Below are positions 8,745-18,311 of a DNA stretch of 18,311 bases, in pieces (position 1 is the stretch's first letter; every line of letters begins with the position of its first letter). The stretch comes from Larix sibirica. Its lineage: Eukaryota; Streptophyta; Pinopsida; Pinales; Pinaceae. Where the stretch lies: the NCBI GenBank assembly GCA_004151065.3, contig NWUY0300013867.1, forward strand, positions 7,241 to 25,551, given 5' to 3'. The position numbers and the translations under genes were made by a program. Under the pieces are notes generated by a model. It made no database searches. It worked only from the letters and a program-made list of their open reading frames with translations, and was not told where the DNA came from.

Positions 8745-9698
8745 AAATATAATCCTCTGTTTTCTATTCTTTTGATATATATATTGATGATTTCGAGCAT
8801 TCTTTGAAGATGTAGGTTGTGTTGGCACGATTTTGGTTAGTATAGTCACCATTTTTTTTTCTTTATGTGGATGATATTATTTTTATGGTGAGGAATCTCT
8901 ATAATTTCAAGAAACAATTAAAACGATTTTTGCTTTAATATGGATATAACTATTAACATTGACAAAACAAGGTATGATGATAAATTTCAAAATATCACTT
9001 ATGAAAATTTCATGTATGACAACAACTTGGAGGAAGTGATTTAATACAAATATCTTGGAATCAATCTTCATCGCATGCTTAACTCAAACTATAACATTGA
9101 GAAAAGAATTAAAGGAGGGTTGAAAGCTTATTATGGACTTAAAAACAATTATAAATCGACATAACTTTGGCTTTGGGATAACAATGTACTCCTCTTTAAG
9201 GCTCTCGTCACTCTTGTTATCTTATATGGATGTGAAGTTTGGGGTTGCAACATCTCTAGAGAATCGGGGAGAAGGATAGAGCAAACCCAAAAACACTTTA
9301 TAACATATAATCTCAAAATTAAAGGCAATACACCATATCCTACCTCCTCATAAAAGTAAGTATTTGCCCCATTGAGAGCATGGCTATGACCAGGTACCTT
9401 ATGTACAAGAACACGATAAACAACATGGGAGACAAGAGACTTCCTAAGCTTGCTTCATACTCTAGTAAAAACAACTTGCGGCTTAAGTGAGGTTGGCATA
9501 AAGACACCGTGTCTTGGCTAAATCATTATGGAGTTGAGGAAGAAGTCACTTTGCATAATAGTGATAATATTCAAAGTATTAATAAATCCATATTTAAGGA
9601 GAAGTTGTGGTGTGATAAAGAATTAGAGGATAAGAGAAAATTAAGATATTATAAGGAGGTTATAAACCATAATCTAGAAGATCAAAAGTATCTCTTTG
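8745..9698 (+). pseudogene. LINE C: decayed reverse transcriptase C-terminal relic (copy 1)
   Basis: Translated pieces in several frames follow LINE D in the same order. They include IYID (8776), LYVDDIIF containing the catalytic-type Y-x-D-D box (YVDD, 8864-8875), FMYDNN and YKYLGINLHRML. Beyond the part LINE D covers come GGLKAYYGLKNN, LVILYGCEVWGCNISRESG, KLKIKG-like segments and finally the open piece from 9509 (SWLNHYGVEEEV to DQKYLF). These belong to the reverse transcriptase palm and thumb and the region C-terminal to it of a plant LINE. Multiple stops (for example TAA near 9042) and frameshifts inactivate it. It ends abruptly at n 9699 in mid-domain, so the loss of the C-terminus is a sequence junction and not natural decay. 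Confidence 0.82.
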
Positions 9699-9699
9699 N
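9699..9699. other. Ambiguous base at right edge of block R copy 1
   Basis: A single n separates the LINE C coding piece from Ty3/gypsy sequence. The other n of the window (17857) is at the same place in copy 2. It may stand for a collapsed gap or for a consensus conflict where the two copies diverge. Confidence 0.9.
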
Positions 9700-10940
9700 G
9701 GAGACTCAAAATAATATTTACATTAAACTCTTTCGGGTACTAATGACCTGAATTACAATGGAGGATTTACTTGATGAATTTTACATGACCAAAGGTAATA
9801 CTGACATCCCCGAACAAAGGTAAAAACATCTCCAACAGATGTACAATATAATAATGAATAATACAAGTAGAATATTCTTCGAAGTTACATTATTTCAACA
9901 AATGGAGGCTCATTGACTTGTATATATAGCTCATCCTGGAGTGAAAAATATGTTACATGCATAATTAAATCCATTATTCTTTGGATAAGATTAAAGGATG
10001 ATGTAGTAAGTAATGTCCTTCGATGCCTAAAATGTCAGCTAGACTTGAAGGTTCTACATTGGCACCCAACATGGCTATTGCAACTCCATCCAATCCTTGA
10101 AACAAAATGGGAAGTAATATCAATGGATTATGATAGTGGAATTGCCAACAACTTCAAGGAGGCATGACTATATTCTTGTAGTTGTGGGTACTTTAACAAA
10201 GAATGCATATTTATTGTAGTAAAAAATGATTTACCAAGAACTAGAGGTAATTAAAGTATTTGTAAATGAAATAGTAAGACTACATGGAGTTCCCGAGAAT
10301 ATAATTTATGATCATGGATAATTTTTTATGGTTAGATTTTGGATAGGATTTTAAGAGGCTTTAGGAACTCAACTCAACTTTAGTACAACTTGTGACTCAA
10401 AGATGAATGGTCAAAATGAAAAAGTAAATCAAGAGTTAACATATATGCTCTGAATGTACATTTTGGATCAACAAAACTGCTAGGAGTATGTAACTTTAGT
10501 AGACTTTTCTCACAACAATAGTTACCGCAGTTTAATCAAGATAGAAATCTTTTTGTTTTTGTATGGGAAAACTTGAAAGACTCCTCTCAATTGGGATGGA
10601 TTAGAAGAGTGATGGTTGGACTATAAATCATTCAATAAATGGAAAAGACATGAAAGTAATCAAAATATATCGAAAGAAGTACAAGATAGATAGAAAAACT
10701 ATGTAGAGGCACATATAATATATAGAAGTTACAAGAAAGGAGAAGGTTTTATTACAGGTAAGAACCTAAAAGCGTTTCGATAAATTTGGAAAAGAAGCTA
10801 AATCATCTCCATGGTTTGTGGGACCTTTTAAGATTATGGAGAGATTATGATTATTTGTCTATCACCTTGATTTTCCAAAAATCCTACACCTTATGCGTGA
10901 TATTTTTCACGTTTTTATTTTATGACCTTATGCACCCTAA
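9700..10940 (+). pseudogene. Ty3/gypsy pol relic: integrase and C-terminal region
   Basis: Pieces in shifting frames follow the Ty3/gypsy integrase order. AHPGVKNMLHA (about 9931) and LRCLKCQ (about 10018) are parts of the zinc-binding N-terminal domain. The catalytic core starts at KWEVISMDYD, with the first Asp at 10126-10128. The second Asp is in IIYDHG (10310-10312) and the Glu in NGQNEKVNQE (10418-10420). The second Asp and the Glu are 35 residues apart, the expected spacing, so all three catalytic residues survive. Then come a KNYVEAH-like linker, GPFKIMERL (about 10823) and RDIFHV...RPYAP (about 10900-10936), typical of the region after the core. Many stops and frameshifts break it. 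No LTR, primer-binding site, protease or reverse transcriptase is seen in this stretch. Confidence 0.88.
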
Positions 10941-11288
10941 TTCTAGATGGTTGTCTTAATGATGAAAATTTGTGTAGTGAATTGATTAAGACTTTAGTCA
11001 AGATTGTGTTAAATTCCTAATCATGTTTTGATTCTTTTTGGGGTGAGGACTTCGTGTAGCTTATTGAAGAGTTGTACAAACCATTGGTGAAGTGGGTACA
11101 TCCCATTCACATTTTCTATCTTGTTCATACATTCATATAGCCCATGTAGCTTAGGGGTTCTAGAGGAAGAAGAGTACCCTTAGGATATGCTAGGGTGTTC
11201 AACCAATGAGCTCTCATTCAATTGGAAAACACAAAATTAGAGTTGAATTTGGAGTAATCCAGGAGCTCAAAATTTAGAAGGAAAGTGA
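10941..11288. other. Decayed tail after the gypsy pol relic, no gene seen
   Basis: This may include the end of pol and an internal region before a missing 3' LTR, but nothing is clearly recognisable. It has no open frame of note and no LTR end. It joins block R copy 2 at 11289. Confidence 0.45.
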
Positions 11289-11639
11289 CCCTCCTTTTTT
11301 TTTCCTTTCGGCATTCCTTTGCATCTCATGGGGCAATTGATAGTAAAGAAATCATTTATATAAAAAAGAAGAGAAAGAATAAATCCAAAAATTTAATATG
11401 TAAAATGTGAAAGAATTAATTATTAAATAATAATAAAAGAGAATTTTTTTGTTAAAATTATTAATCTCGAATTAATATTAGAAAAGGAAGAGGATTAATT
11501 CAAAAATACTATGAAAAGACAAGATTATATTATATTAATAATATGGATAAAAAGAATTAGACACATAGGCAAGAAGAAATATGAGTTACATTAAAAGCTA
11601 AAAAAATTACAAAGAAAATTAAGATATGATCATCTAAGA

Positions 11640-12256
11640 AATGTTTTGCATACTCAAGGTTATTTGAGCCTTAATGATGTTGCTAATTCCATTCCTGCGA
11701 TCATGGGGCTTCAAGCATGGAAAACAACTGAGGATCTATATCCCTAGAATGAGTTAGCTAAGAATTGGAGGAACTACACATATATGTTGCATCATAGTGC
11801 AATATTCTTACAAGATCGTGAAGATGAGCTCTTATGGATATGGAACAAGGCCATGGGTAGGCTCACTGCAAAACTAGGCTATGAAGCCTTATATGCAGAT
11901 TTGTTGAATGAGGAAAGCTCCCGGTGGTGGAAATCGATATGGAAACAAGAATGTTTGCTCAAAATCAAATTGTTTGTATGGTTATCTCTTTCCAACAAAA
12001 TGTTGACCTGGGATAATTGCCAGAAGAGAAGTTGGCAAGGCCCGAAATGATGTATTTTGTGCAAGACTGCTCCAAAATTGGTAAATCACCTTTTCCTAAC
12101 CTACACTTACTCCAAAGTGGCCCTAGAGTGATGCTATTTAGTTTTTTAACTGCCCAGGTCTTTGGTCGATGGACTCTAGATGAATGCTTTCATAATTGGT
12201 TATCAAACAGGGTGTTGTTACCCTTTTCCTCTCTCCCTTTTTATGTCATCTGGAGA
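11640..12256 (+). pseudogene. LINE A zinc-binding region relic (copy 2)
   Basis: Same reading as copy 1. The open part is 11784-12047 and is closed by TGA at 12048-12050 in place of the family Trp. CILCK follows in frame, and the frameshifted continuation runs to the insertion at 12257. Confidence 0.85.
12244..12256. repeat. Target-site duplication, left copy, in block R copy 2
   Basis: TGTCATCTGGAGA directly before the T run of the nested insertion. Its partner is at 13683-13695. Confidence 0.92.
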
Positions 12257-13682
12257 TTTTTTTTTTTGTAAGTAAGACAAACCTTATATTAGAAATCAAA
12301 AGGAAATTTACAATGATACTCCGATAAACAAAGCAGTAAAGCACTATTAGTAGTTTGATTTTCAAACAACCCGACCGACTGCCTTTGTAGGAAAAAAAAC
12401 AGTAATTACAACCCCCTTCCCCGAGGAGTAGCAACGAGCCCAAGCTTCATAACCGTCATACAAGACCACTGCAACTAAGTTTCCCTTTCCCAAAAATAAG
12501 GCAGAAGACCAAATTAGATATCACCAACATATCCCAATTCCTACAGGTTGTTGCATAGCTTGACCTACCCATCATTCGCATTACAAAAAAGAGCCAAAGC
12601 TAGCCAAAAGACAGACAGAAAAACTAAGACTCATTACACCTGATAGATGGGCCAAAATTTTTACCCATGGAAATTCCAGTTGCAGTGTTCCAGTCGCGAG
12701 CTCGAACGATCCCAGTAGTCATGTCACCCACTTGACCAACTTCACCACGCATCCCAGGAATTGAACTAGCCTCGCCCGCATGCATAGAACTAGGATGAGG
12801 TAGAAAGGAAATGCCAAGGTGGTGAGCTATAACATCCACCTTCTTGTGCATCAGCCGTAGGTCATTCCATTGTTCCTTCTAGAAGGAAATTGGAACCTTG
12901 TCCCCTTGCATCTTCGCATCCCGCTCTACCATCATATGACCCAATAAACCTTTGAAGACCCATAACAGAGCTACAATCCTATCATACAGTGAGAGGCGAG
13001 CTTGAGTCGTACCTGGGTCACCAATACACGGCTCCAAGGCCTTAAATTCCTCCACAGGATTCTCCAATTCCAAATTCGCCTAGAGGGATTGCTGGACAGC
13101 CTCCATCTCTTCCTGAATTACCGACGGAATAGTGACCTTATACATCTAGGCCGCATGAGCAACACGAAGCTGCTCATGGTTAACGTGTTTCTGGTCGTCC
13201 CCTCCCTTAGTCTCCTCAGGGATCGCCATATCATTCCTCCCTCTCGGTACCAGATTCTTTTGCGACCACCAAATTATTTGATTTACAGAAATGAAACCCC
13301 ACGGATGTGGCTTCCATCCATCCTGGTCCGGGGATTTGTAGCCCATCGTAATCTCCATGGTAATCACACCAACATCAGTGTTAATGGAACCGCCTTCCAA
13401 CCTCGTCACACAATGATTTCCCCCTAACTCAGATTCATCGCCTCCCATATTTACCTGACTGTCGTACCAACCACCACCTCTTGCCATTACAAGCGCATTG
13501 AAGTGAACTCAAATCCCTATACCAGGTACCTCCCACTCCATCCTCTAATACAACTTACTAAACCGAAGCTTTTATGCGCTACCCCTCAAACACACGGCTC
13601 TTGTCAAACACGTGGCTCCCCCTCCTCGCCATGTGCTACCCTGCCTTTATCATGTCCGAATTTATGCCACTCGCATCCAGGG
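12257..13682 (-). mobile_element. Poly(A) retro-insertion nested in LINE A (copy 2)
   Basis: Identical as far as I can read to the copy 1 insertion: an 11-T run at 12257-12267, the minus-strand relic frame, and the same duplication at both edges. It therefore marks one insertion event copied with the block and not two independent insertions. Confidence 0.88.
12624..13487 (-). pseudogene. Unidentified relic frame in the retro-insertion (copy 2)
   Basis: The same 287-codon relic as in copy 1, starting at 13487 and closing at 12624-12626. The internal TAG codons are at 13146-13148, 13080-13082 and 12879-12881. The protein remains unrecognised. Confidence 0.6.
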
Positions 13683-13695
13683 TGTCATCTGGAGA
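13683..13695. repeat. Target-site duplication, right copy, in block R copy 2
   Basis: Exact match to 12244-12256. LINE A coding sequence resumes here. Confidence 0.92.
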
Positions 13696-14264
13696 ATTTG
13701 GCTTACAAGAAATAGAATGATTTTCGACAACAACGAAGGATCCAACGAGTATAGTTTGGAAAATATGTGCTACCTTCAAGGAAAGGATCCAACACAATCA
13801 CTCAATCAAGAAAATAATTTTAAAAGAACCTATGATTAACTATAATACTGCTTAGGGCTTCTTCGATGGTGTAGGTCAAGGTCAACCCGGTTTGTGTGGC
13901 TTAGGTGCAATCCTTCATCTAGATAAACTCACAGCTTCTTGTTAAAATACGACACATGATTTGGCACAAATAATAGAGCCGAGGTCACTGCCTTCTAGAT
14001 CCTCATGCGATTTGCAACTGAAAAGGTATAGTCTCTTTACAAATCTTTGGCAACTCAAAATTGGTGATGGATTGGTGTAACAATCGATGCATTATCACTA
14101 ATCTAGCATTGTCTCTTTTGCTAGATAGGATATCGACGGTAAAAATAGTTTTCCAATGTATTTCGTATGAGCACATTTGTAGAGAATTCAACTCAAAGGC
14201 AAATGCTTTGTCCAAGAAAGTTATTAATCTACCTAAGAGTACTCTTCAAATTCATGAACAATAG
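13696..14264 (+). pseudogene. LINE A RNase H relic (copy 2)
   Basis: FFDG (Asp codon 13865-13867) and RAEV (Glu codon 13981-13983) are present. GNS (14052-14054) and ANALSK (14202-14204) replace the last two Asp residues. Stops and frameshifts are as in copy 1. Confidence 0.85.
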
Positions 14265-15245
14265 CATGATAAGTTGTTACTTATGATCAAGCATAGGTTG
14301 ATATAAGATGCCTGAAGAACTTAGGATTGTGATGGTAATTTTTGTTGTCTATGTGATTAGGAGGGGTTTGTTTCCCTCGAGGGACCCTTTCCATTCAATA
14401 CTAGATGAATGAATTAAAGAAGTTAGGAATTAACTAAAAAATACTCTCTTTTATGTGAAGATCTTATCTTTCTTAGAAGGCTCTAAAATACAATTTAACT
14501 AGAAAATAAGTAGTAATCAAACTTATATTATATAATTATTTTAAGAAATAAAATTATAATACTAAATGTATATTATTACTAAAATTTCGTTTATAATTTT
14601 ATAATTTTATTATTATTGACAAAAATAATCATTTTATCATAATCTATATATTCAATCTTCATGTTCATCCTTTATTATTATTATTTTATATAGCGTTTCC
14701 TTATGTTTTTGAAAGTGAAACATGATATAAATAATTTTTTTTTTTTTTGAATTATCACATATGAAAAATGGTAAAGTAATTAATTATATAAAAGTTTATC
14801 ATTTATAATAAATATGTTTACTAAAATGAAAGTGAAATATGATATAAATAAAAAATAATTAATTTTTTTTGAAGAAACATGATATAAATAAAAAATAATT
14901 AATTTTTTTGAATTATCACATATGGAAAGTGGTAAAGTAGTAGTAGTAATAATAATAGTAATTGATTAAGATTACAAGTTAGTATAAAGTATATAAACTT
15001 AGTAGTATGTGGGATGATAATAAGAGAAATTACAAAAGTTATTAAATATTTTTTTATCATTTTTAATGGCATATGTCAAGAGTGGAAGTTTACCTCTTAT
15101 GACCATCAAGCCATCATTTCATTTTAGTAGCATGGTTTTGATTTGATTTGATTTGAATAATAATGATGATGATGAGTGAGCTTACATTCGTAGATAAAAG
15201 TTAGTGATGGCTTATCTTCATCACAATATTACATTTGAGTTATAA
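14265..15245. other. LINE A 3' end and AT-rich spacer (copy 2)
   Basis: Same content as 6107-7087: the LINE trailer to about 14448, then low-complexity DNA with the local direct repeats at 14710-14940, AGT/AAT repeats at 14936-14961 and TTTGA/GAT repeats at 15136-15175. Simple-repeat lengths match copy 1 exactly where I counted them, which is unusual for old duplicates. Confidence 0.6.
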
Positions 15246-16433
15246 TTTTTTTTTCCAGAAGAAAAAAGCTTCTTACTATTCATTAAATGAATCAAAGAAA
15301 CTAGAATATTTCAGTTCCACTGATAGAAACAATATGCCTATAAATCGTTACAAACAACCATACAGATAACAATAGTGTTAAGAGTATGGATAAAAAAACT
15401 ATAACTCATCATTACGAATAATCCCTGACATCAAAATAAGCTTTTGATTGTTCAACTTACTATAATAACCAATCATATAATCAAGGAAAAAAACCAAAAA
15501 ACAGTAATCCATAAATTGTTAAATGTTCAATATAGCCGAAGATTGAGGTCTTAAAAAAGGATGTGGTTGCAAAATCCAAAAAGTTGTGCCCATCCCTCCT
15601 CCAAATACATCCCTACTTTGGAGAGAAAGTCAGCTTTCTCATTGAAAGACTTGGCAACATGAGTGTAGTGTATCTCATCAAAGCAATTGATATGGTCTTG
15701 AACACGACATTGCCAATGAGCCAATAGAGGGATTTGAAGACGTTGAACCCCTTTGATCCAATTCACAATAGTAGTGGAGTCCCCAACTAATTGTAGCGAA
15801 CATAGCTCCTTTCTCTTGGAAATCACCAAATCTCCCCAACATGCTAAAATTTTTGCACGTGTATTTGTACCTGAACCGCAGCCCAAACACGATTCGAAAT
15901 GTAGACCTTGATTTATCAATAGGTAAATGCTCGCGCCACAAGAACTACCTTGTTTTGCCCCATCAAAAAAGGCCACTGGCACATGTGAAAGAAATTGAGG
16001 GTACCGAACAGTAGCAGGGAGTGGCTTTGATCTTCCCACAAGGGCACTTGTAACAAAAAAAGACACAAAACTAACTGCCCCTTGCATTGAAAATATTGAA
16101 TCATCAAACATAATCGAGTTCTGATACTGCCATAACCCCCACACAAAATGTGTGGGAAAGGATATATGGAGTCGATAGTGGCAATGCCAATGTGAGAGGT
16201 TTTCATCCAATGTGCAAAATGACCGATGTCCCGCAACCTGTAGCTTAGTAGAGACATCATCCCAAACTTGTAATGTGACAGAGCACTGTGCAAAAATGTG
16301 GTCCACAGTTTCAGCTGCCGAGTAGCAAAAGGGAAAACCAGTCACATCATGACCTCCCCGATGCCAATAGTTTTCACGAGTGAGGATGCCCTTACAAATC
16401 TGCAAAACTGCAAAAAAGCTAAATCCTGTAAAT
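15246..16433 (-). mobile_element. LINE B: 5'-truncated L1-type LINE (copy 2)
   Basis: Minus-strand element with its T run at 15246-15254, the coding frame 16405-15551 and the truncated end at about 16433. No difference from copy 1 was seen. Confidence 0.82.
15551..16405 (-). CDS. LINE B ORF2 C-terminal fragment (copy 2)
   Basis: The 284-codon frame is identical to that in copy 1 at the protein level. It includes Phe24 in place of the first zinc Cys and Lys185 in place of the RNase H catalytic Glu (codon 15853-15851). The frame has TTG as its first codon and is open slightly upstream. It is a truncated transposon fragment and probably not expressed. Confidence 0.8.
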   Translation of the reverse strand: MQICKGILTRENYWHRGGHDVTGFPFCYSAAETVDHIFAQCSVTLQVWDDVSTKLQVAGHRSFCTLDENLSHWHCHYRLHISFPTHFVWGLWQYQNSIMFDDSIFSMQGAVSFVSFFVTSALVGRSKPLPATVRYPQFLSHVPVAFFDGAKQGSSCGASIYLLINQGLHFESCLGCGSGTNTRAKILACWGDLVISKRKELCSLQLVGDSTTIVNWIKGVQRLQIPLLAHWQCRVQDHINCFDEIHYTHVAKSFNEKADFLSKVGMYLEEGWAQLFGFCNHILF

Positions 16434-16902
16434 TATTTAAAAAACCATAATGGATTCATTTTAAATTAAAATTTATCAAACATTACTAAGAGCAATCAAC
16501 TCTCTTGAATTTTTTATATGTAAAAGATTTAAAATAACTATTTTATAATTGAAATAATATAATGTTTTTATACTTTAAAAAAAATCCAAGTTTAAAATAA
16601 TTTTATAGTCATTAATATAATTCATACATTATTGTGAAAAAGTTCACATTAATATAAAATAGCTTAATAAATATATATAAATTATGTTTATAATAAAGTT
16701 TCATTTCAATTTTTAATATAATTATTTTGTATGGTGCCTACTTTCAACTACCAACGTACAATTCAGCAAATAATTTTAAAGTACTAAAGTCAAGTTAGGT
16801 AAGAGGATAAAAATGTCAGAGATAATATCTTTTAAAATATTTATTTATTACAAAATAATAATTTCAATATTTTGATTTTAAGTTAATAACGTAGTGATAA
16901 TT
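16434..16902. other. AT-rich spacer, no gene seen (copy 2)
   Basis: The same A/T-dominated spacer as 8276-8744, lying between LINE B and LINE C of this copy. Nothing is recognisable. Confidence 0.55.
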
Positions 16903-17856
16903 AAATATAATCCTCTGTTTTCTATTCTTTTGATATATATATTGATGATTTCGAGCATTCTTTGAAGATGTAGGTTGTGTTGGCACGATTTTGGTTAGTA
17001 TAGTCACCATTTTTTTTTCTTTATGTGGATGATATTATTTTTATGGTGAGGAATCTCTATAATTTCAAGAAACAATTAAAACGATTTTTGCTTTAATATG
17101 GATATAACTATTAACATTGACAAAACAAGGTATGATGATAAATTTCAAAATATCACTTAGGATAATTTCATGTATGACAACAACTTGGAGGAAGTGATTT
17201 AATACAAATATCTTGGAATCAATCTTCATCGCATGCTTAACTCAAACTATAACATTGAGAAAAGAATTAAAGGAGGGTTGAAAGCTTATTATGGACTTAA
17301 AAACAATTATAAATCGACATAACTTTGGCTTTGGGATAACAATGTACTCCTCTTTAAGGCTCTCGTCACTCTTGTTATCTTATATGGTTGTGAAGTTTGG
17401 GGTTGCAACATCTCTAGAGAATCGGGGAGAAGGATAGAGCAAACCCAAAAACACTTTATAACATATAATCTCAAAATTAAAGGCAATACACCATATCCTA
17501 CCTCCTCATAAAAGTAAGTATTTGCCCCATTGAGAGCATGGCTATGACCAGGTACCTTATGTACAAGAACACGATAAACAACATGGGAGACAAGAGACTT
17601 CCTAAGCTTGCTTCATACTCTAGTAAAAACAACTTGCGGCTTAAGTGAGGTTGGCATAAAGACACCGTGTCTTGGCTAAATCATTATGGAGTTGAGGAAG
17701 AAGTCACTTTGCATAATAGTGATAATATTCAAAGTATTAATAAATCCATATTTAAGGAGAAGTTGTGGTGTGATAAAGAATTAGAGGATAAGAGAAAATT
17801 AAGATATTATAAGGAGGTTATAAACCATAATCTAGAAGATCAAAAGTATCTCTTTG
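16903..17856 (+). pseudogene. LINE C: decayed reverse transcriptase relic (copy 2)
   Basis: Same as copy 1 except for three substitutions. Those at 17160 and 17163 fall in the segment before FMYDNN, and that at 17388 turns the Gly-Cys-preceding ATGGA context into ATGGT. The YVDD box is at 17022-17033. The piece from 17667 stays open up to the n at 17857, where the homology to LINE C ends. Confidence 0.82.
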
Positions 17857-17857
17857 N
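17857..17857. other. Ambiguous base at right edge of block R copy 2
   Basis: A single n joins the C-terminal part of LINE C to an upstream part of a related LINE (D). The order along the element jumps backwards here, so the two sides cannot be one continuous element. Confidence 0.9.
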
Positions 17858-18311
17858 ATTGCCAATTTTAAGAACACTGAGGGTTGGTCGAAAGATATTA
17901 ATTGTAATATTGGAGTTAAGCAAGGTTTCCCCCTCTCCCCTACCCTTTTTGGTATATACATTGATAAGTTAGAAGGTTGTTTAATAGAGATAGGATGCAC
18001 TGGCACAATGTTAGAAGGAATTGTCACCCTCCTCCTTTATGCTGATGATAGTGTTCTTCTAGCAAGATGTCCCTTCGATATTGATAAGCAATTAAATATT
18101 CTCAAGGATTTTTGCTCTGGTATGGGCATGATCGTCACTACCAACAAAACGAAAGTTATGTTGATAAAATCTAGCAAGGTCACTTACGCTCATTTTTTGT
18201 ATGATAATAGCAACTTTGGGGAAGTGGCTTCCTACAAATATCCCGGGATCGATATCCATCATAAGTTTAAATGGAAAGTTACATCATCGAGAAAATGATC
18301 AATGAAGGGTG
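17858..18311 (+). pseudogene. LINE D: reverse transcriptase fragment with YADD box, runs off the window
   Basis: An open frame from 17858 to the TGA at 18296-18298 (147 codons, no start needed) reads GWSKDINCNIGVKQGFPLSP, then LFGIYIDKLE, then LLYADDSVLLA (YADD codons 18038-18049), DKQLNILKDFC and SYKYPGIDIHHK. These are consecutive reverse transcriptase palm motifs of a plant non-LTR element, and the two catalytic Asp of the YADD box are intact. A one-base frameshift near 18273 ends the frame early, because in the next frame the text continues as YIIEKMINEG, the expected family sequence. The element starts abruptly at n 17857 and is cut by the window end. It is a better preserved relative of LINE C. 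Confidence 0.88.

Larger units (their letters stand above)
3131..9699. repeat. Block R, copy 1 of a 6.57-kb direct repeat
   Basis: This whole stretch recurs at 11289-17857 at a constant offset of 8158. The left edge is CCCTCC followed by nine T. Base 3130 (c) differs from its partner 11288 (a). The right edge is the ambiguous base n at 9699, after which the sequences are unrelated. Even homopolymers such as a 14-T run near 6577-6590 have the same length in both copies. I found only three differences, at 9002 (T versus G), 9005 (A versus T) and 9230 (A versus T). The block contains nested retroelements and is not itself a recognisable transposon, as it has no LTRs or terminal inverted repeats. 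Confidence 0.97.
11588..14448 (+). mobile_element. LINE A: decayed L1-type LINE, interrupted (copy 2)
   Basis: The counterpart of the copy 1 LINE A, with the same stops, frameshifts and nested insertion and no base difference seen. The zinc-binding region begins at 11784 and RNase H at about 13857. The shared lesions show that all the decay predates the copying, or that both copies come from one consensus. Confidence 0.85.
11289..17857. repeat. Block R, copy 2 of the 6.57-kb direct repeat
   Basis: The partner of 3131-9699, in the same orientation, 8158 bases further on and without indels. The three differences I found lie at 17160 (G), 17163 (T) and 17388 (T), all within LINE C. It follows the gypsy relic directly and ends at n 17857, after which LINE D sequence starts. 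Confidence 0.97.

Noticed and set aside
9700-11288. LTRs, primer-binding site or polypurine tract for the gypsy relic
   Set aside because: I looked for TG...CA ends, a tRNA-complementary site and a purine run and found nothing convincing.
3131-17857. Block R as one large transposon or as LTRs around the gypsy relic
   Set aside because: Direct repeats around a gypsy core suggest LTRs, but R holds nested LINEs, lacks TG...CA ends, and the gypsy piece lacks most of its genes. Duplication or misassembly explains it better.
17858-18311. LINE D as the start of a third copy of block R
   Set aside because: It is homologous to LINE C but clearly diverged and begins further upstream in the element, so it is a separate family member.

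Overview
This window looks like nuclear DNA from a seed plant. It is strongly AT-rich and intergenic, and I see no intact host gene, tRNA, rRNA, CRISPR array or bacterial-type operon. Everything I can recognise is retrotransposon-derived: plant L1-type LINE fragments (reverse transcriptase zinc-binding domain followed by RNase H), a second LINE family recognised by its reverse transcriptase, and a Ty3/gypsy integrase relic. Transposon density and decay suggest a large, repeat-rich genome. A gymnosperm is possible, but the sequence does not settle it.

Layout. 1-3130: non-coding AT-rich DNA with two local tandem duplications of about 104 bp (443-638 and 1185-1386), a short inverted repeat (1442-1492) and a degenerate array of GAAAGG/CCTCTT motifs (about 1846-2275). 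3131-9699: a 6.57-kb block R that holds, in order, a decayed plus-strand LINE (A, about 3430-6290), itself split by a minus-strand poly(A) retro-insertion (4099-5524) with a 13-bp target-site duplication; an AT-rich spacer with small repeats; a 5'-truncated minus-strand LINE (B, 7088-8275) that keeps a 284-codon frame; another AT-rich spacer; and a plus-strand relic of a different LINE family (C, about 8745-9698). 9700-11288: a Ty3/gypsy pol relic (integrase and the C-terminal region after it) plus a decayed tail. 11289-17857: block R again at a constant offset of 8158 bases, with no indel and only three substitutions found, all inside LINE C. 17858-18311: a better preserved reverse transcriptase fragment (LINE D) of the same family as LINE C, with an intact YADD motif.

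Both copies of R end exactly at the only two ambiguous bases in the window (n at 9699 and 17857), and unrelated sequence follows each n. The 8.16-kb repeat is therefore either a very recent duplication or, quite plausibly, an assembly artefact in which one collapsed consensus was placed twice. Copy number should not be read from this window alone.

The elements do not work together as a system. They form a nested series of insertions: LINE A landed first, the poly(A) retrocopy landed inside it, and the block was then copied as a whole. LINEs B and C also predate the copying, but their order relative to A is unknown. Several key-residue losses and stop codons look like G:C to A:T transitions, which fits decay of methylated plant transposons. 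The least explained element is the retro-insertion at 4099-5524: it carries a 287-codon relic frame I cannot identify and could be a processed copy of a host mRNA or an unfamiliar LINE end. I found no convincing undescribed biological system here.
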